Shown here: piece by piece, positions 62,034 to 64,000 of the stretch
How the letters are laid out: every line of letters starts with the position of its first letter
Numbering within the stretch: position 1 is the stretch's first letter
Source of the DNA: Nocardia speluncae NBRC 108251
GTDB lineage: Bacteria; Actinomycetota; Actinomycetes; Mycobacteriales; Mycobacteriaceae
Reading direction: 5' to 3'
DNA: 64,000 bases
NCBI RefSeq assembly: GCF_001613245.1
Contig: NZ_BDBZ01000039.1
Span: forward strand, 62,001 to 126,000
Notes under the pieces: generated by a model
Database searches by the model: none
Seen by the model: the letters and a program-made list of their open reading frames with translations, nothing else
What the model was told of the DNA's origin: nothing
Made by a program: the position numbers and the translations under genes

Positions 62034-63281
62034 TCACTCGGACGCCACCAGTACGGGCAGTTCCGGCAGGCGCGCGAACCCCAGGGGTGCCGGCCCGGCG
62101 ACGGGGTGGGTGAGTCGCAGGTCCGGGAATCGGCCGATCAGCCCACGCAGGGCGACCTCGGCTTCTTGCCGGGCGAGTGCCGCTCCGAGGCAGTAGTGCG
62201 CTCCCTGCCCGAACCCGAGATGTCGCTCACCGCGGCCGGTCTCGCGCCGGACGTCGAGCTCGTCGGGATTCTCGGTGAACTCCGGATCGAAGTTCGCGGA
62301 CAGGATCGCGGCTGTCACCGTCGAACCGGCCGGCACGGTGACTCCGCCGAACTCGATATCGGTCGCGGCGTAGCGGGGCAGGCTAGTCGGGATCGGGCCG
62401 CAGGTGCGCACCAGTTCGTGCACGGCCCTCGGCCACAGCCCTGGCTCAGAACGCAGTGCCGTGAGCTGGTCGGGCCGGGTCAGCAGCACCTGCACGGACT
62501 TCGAGATCAGGTGGGCGGTCGTCTCGAACCCGGCGGTGACGAGTTCGAACACCATGGTGATCATCTCGTTCTCGGTGAGCCGGTCGCCGTCGTCGTGGGC
62601 CTCGACCAGAACGGTCATCAGGTCGTCGGCCGGGGTGTTGCGGCGGGCCTCGACGAGGACGCGGATCTGCTCGACCACGGCGTGGATCACCGGTGGCATC
62701 CGGTCCGGGTCCGGGGAGGTGAGCAGCTCGGCCAGCTCGCGCCAGCGCGCCCGGTCGGGCTCGGGCACTCCGACCAGCTCGCAGATCACCGCGATCGGCA
62801 GCGGGTAGGCGAAGGCCTGCACCAGGTCGACCGGGTGCCCGCCCGCACCCGCCGCGGCGATGTCGTCGAGCAGGTCTTCGGTCAGCGTCTCGACCCGCGG
62901 ACGCAGCGCGTTCACCCGCCGGACGGTTAAGGCCGGGGAGACGAGCTTGCGCAGCCGGGTGTGCTCGGTCCCGTCCAGACTCAGCAGGCTCCGCTTCATC
63001 CAGTCCAGCTCCGGCGGGATGCCGAGCTTGCCCAACAGGTCGGACAAGGCGTTCTGCGCCCCGTCCACAGTAGATGCGTCGGCCCGCAGTCGAGGATCGG
63101 TCAGGACGGCGCGAACGTTGTCGTGCCGGGTGATCAGCACGCCGGAGTCGCCGCCGAAACCCGGGAAGGCCACGACCGGCCCCTGCTCGCGGAGTCGCCC
63201 GAACTCCGCGACCGGGCAGCCGCTGCCGGGCCCGGTGGCGGCCGAAGCCGTGTCGTCGGGTGTTGCAGTGCCGGTGTCCAT
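62034..63281 (-). CDS. Cytochrome P450
   Basis: 415 residues from the ATG at 63281, preceded by GAGGAGAC. The I-helix ELVTAGFETTAHLI (A/G-G-x-E-T-T), the K-helix ExxR (AVHELVR) and the haem loop GFGQGAHYCLGAALAR with its Cys ligand are complete. The length suits a soluble bacterial P450 of the CYP105/107 type. Substrate unknown; no ferredoxin gene is nearby. It lies right of the eroded region and lacks a DosR-type box. Confidence 0.93.
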   Translation of the reverse strand: MDTGTATPDDTASAATGPGSGCPVAEFGRLREQGPVVAFPGFGGDSGVLITRHDNVRAVLTDPRLRADASTVDGAQNALSDLLGKLGIPPELDWMKRSLLSLDGTEHTRLRKLVSPALTVRRVNALRPRVETLTEDLLDDIAAAGAGGHPVDLVQAFAYPLPIAVICELVGVPEPDRARWRELAELLTSPDPDRMPPVIHAVVEQIRVLVEARRNTPADDLMTVLVEAHDDGDRLTENEMITMVFELVTAGFETTAHLISKSVQVLLTRPDQLTALRSEPGLWPRAVHELVRTCGPIPTSLPRYAATDIEFGGVTVPAGSTVTAAILSANFDPEFTENPDELDVRRETGRGERHLGFGQGAHYCLGAALARQEAEVALRGLIGRFPDLRLTHPVAGPAPLGFARLPELPVLVASE

Positions 63282-63703
63282 GCATCGTCTCCTCGGGAAC
63301 ATCCTCTCGGTGCAGCTCCAATCAACACCATGCCGTCGCGGCATGGTCAAGCCCGCCTGCCGACGACCGGGGCCGGCGCGATCCATGCGGCGGCCGGTCG
63401 ACTATGCGTCCGACGTATATCGCCTGGACACACCACCGAACTGGAGAGACCGTGCCCGAGTTGCCCCACCGCCCAGCCGAAACCCGGCACAGGTATCCGC
63501 CACTGCTCAGAGGACCGATCGAGCGTGTATCAGAGGAGCTATGCACCGCAGCAGCGATGCACGACGCATTGCCCGAAATCGACAATCCGACCCACCGCAG
63601 CGCCCCGGACCGAGCGCGGCGTTCAGCCTTCGCAAACGTGCCGGTTAGCCCGAAGCCGGTTACCGGAGCCCCTGCACGGAAGGCCTCGGGTAACCGGCCG
63701 GGG
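63282..63703. other. 422-bp gap between two P450 genes
   Basis: A rightward GTG frame near 63453 with GGAGAG upstream stays open to the window end, but it runs antisense to the next P450 and matches nothing I know. I find no promoter motif or repeat. Confidence 0.5.
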
Positions 63704-64000
63704 TCAAGAGGTGGCCAGCCGGACCGTCATGCGTTTGATGCCGTGGATGAGTGCGCTGTGCCCGTATTCAGGTTCACCGAGTTCGACCGGCGGAACCTTG
63801 GCGATCAACTCGCGGAACAGATGCTTCAGTTCCGTGCGGGCCAGCCAGGCGCCGAGGCAGTGGTGGGGGCCGCCGCCACCGAATCCAGCGTGGTGGTTCG
63901 GGTCGCGGGTGACGTCGAAAGCGTGCGGATTATCGAACACCGACTCGTCGCGGTTGGCGGAACTGTAGAACATCACGACCTTCTCACCTGCCGCGATCGG
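63704..64000 (-). CDS. Cytochrome P450, C-terminal part (cut by window edge)
   Basis: The last 98 codons of a P450 whose start lies beyond the window. It includes PIAAGEKVVMFYSSANRD, DVTRDPNHHAGFGGGGPHHC (haem Cys) and LGAWLARTELKHLFREL. The NRDESVFDNPHAFDVTRDPN pattern resembles the CYP124/CYP125/CYP142 group, which oxidises methyl-branched lipids or cholesterol side chains. Substrate is inferred only from family resemblance. Confidence 0.88.
   Translation of the reverse strand, partial: PIAAGEKVVMFYSSANRDESVFDNPHAFDVTRDPNHHAGFGGGGPHHCLGAWLARTELKHLFRELIAKVPPVELGEPEYGHSALIHGIKRMTVRLATS

Noticed and set aside
63453..64000. Rightward open frame after the P450
   Set aside because: It runs antisense to the next P450, and no family or conserved motif is recognisable.

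Overview
The window is high-GC DNA, densely coded on both strands. It has many ATGA/GTGA gene overlaps and products typical of Mycobacteriales (WS/DGAT acyltransferases, tandem-domain universal stress proteins, Acg nitroreductases, P450s). A Nocardia-like or related actinobacterium is the best guess; this is inferred from family resemblance, not from a marker gene. No rRNA, tRNA, CRISPR array or intact mobile element was found.

The dominant theme is a hypoxia/dormancy island resembling a large, rearranged DosR regulon. Recognisable relatives of M. tuberculosis DosR genes are: Rv2004c-like kinase (29-1678), three Acg nitroreductases, HspX, PfkB, Rv2030c-like phosphoribosyltransferase/esterase, OtsB1 (Rv2006-like), CtpF-like P-type ATPase, an Hrp1-like CBS protein, a stump of a Rip3-like protease, three WS/DGATs and five universal stress proteins. 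About 22 hand-found copies of a 14-bp quasi-palindrome (GGGAC-N4-GTCCC and variants) lie almost only in promoter regions. No dosR/dosS gene is present in the window.

Layout. 29-4433 (-): kinase, PEP synthase, DUF2267. 4914-8350 (+): nitroreductase, hspX, pfkB, SRPBCC protein. 8549-17036 (+): one tightly packed run of SDR, nitroreductase, CBS-BON-CBS protein, acetyl-CoA-synthetase-like enzyme, pyruvate-dehydrogenase-like E1 alpha, E1 beta and E2, and an acyl carrier protein. 17281-21295: membrane protein, DUF1918, a 29-residue membrane peptide, WS/DGAT, CBS-BON protein. 21345-26431 (-): flavodoxin, two universal stress proteins, cation ATPase. 26562-32733 (+): nitroreductase, then a group 3b-type [NiFe] hydrogenase operon with its protease. 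32859-35817 (-): Na,K-type P-ATPase behind a small novel ORF. 36271-42746 (+): SHOCT protein and hypABFCDE. 42969-50832: stress protein, flippase-like membrane protein, WS/DGAT, 62-aa membrane protein, OtsB1. 50990-58806: WS/DGAT, Hrp1-like protein, DUF2267, truncated protease, Rv2030c-like protein, ABC exporter, stress protein. 59041-64000: DsbA-like protein with a CsoR-type operator, decayed genes (DUF302, GerW/YtfJ, IS3), a stress protein and two P450s (one cut by the window edge).

Working model (inference): when oxygen falls, the shared regulator turns on redox sinks (hydrogenase, nitroreductases, flavodoxin), carbon rerouting (PfkB, PEP synthase, PDH-like complex, acyl-CoA synthetase, WS/DGAT lipid storage, trehalose recycling), ion pumps, and adenylate-sensing CBS/USP proteins. 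The right end beyond about 59.6 kb looks like eroded accessory DNA.
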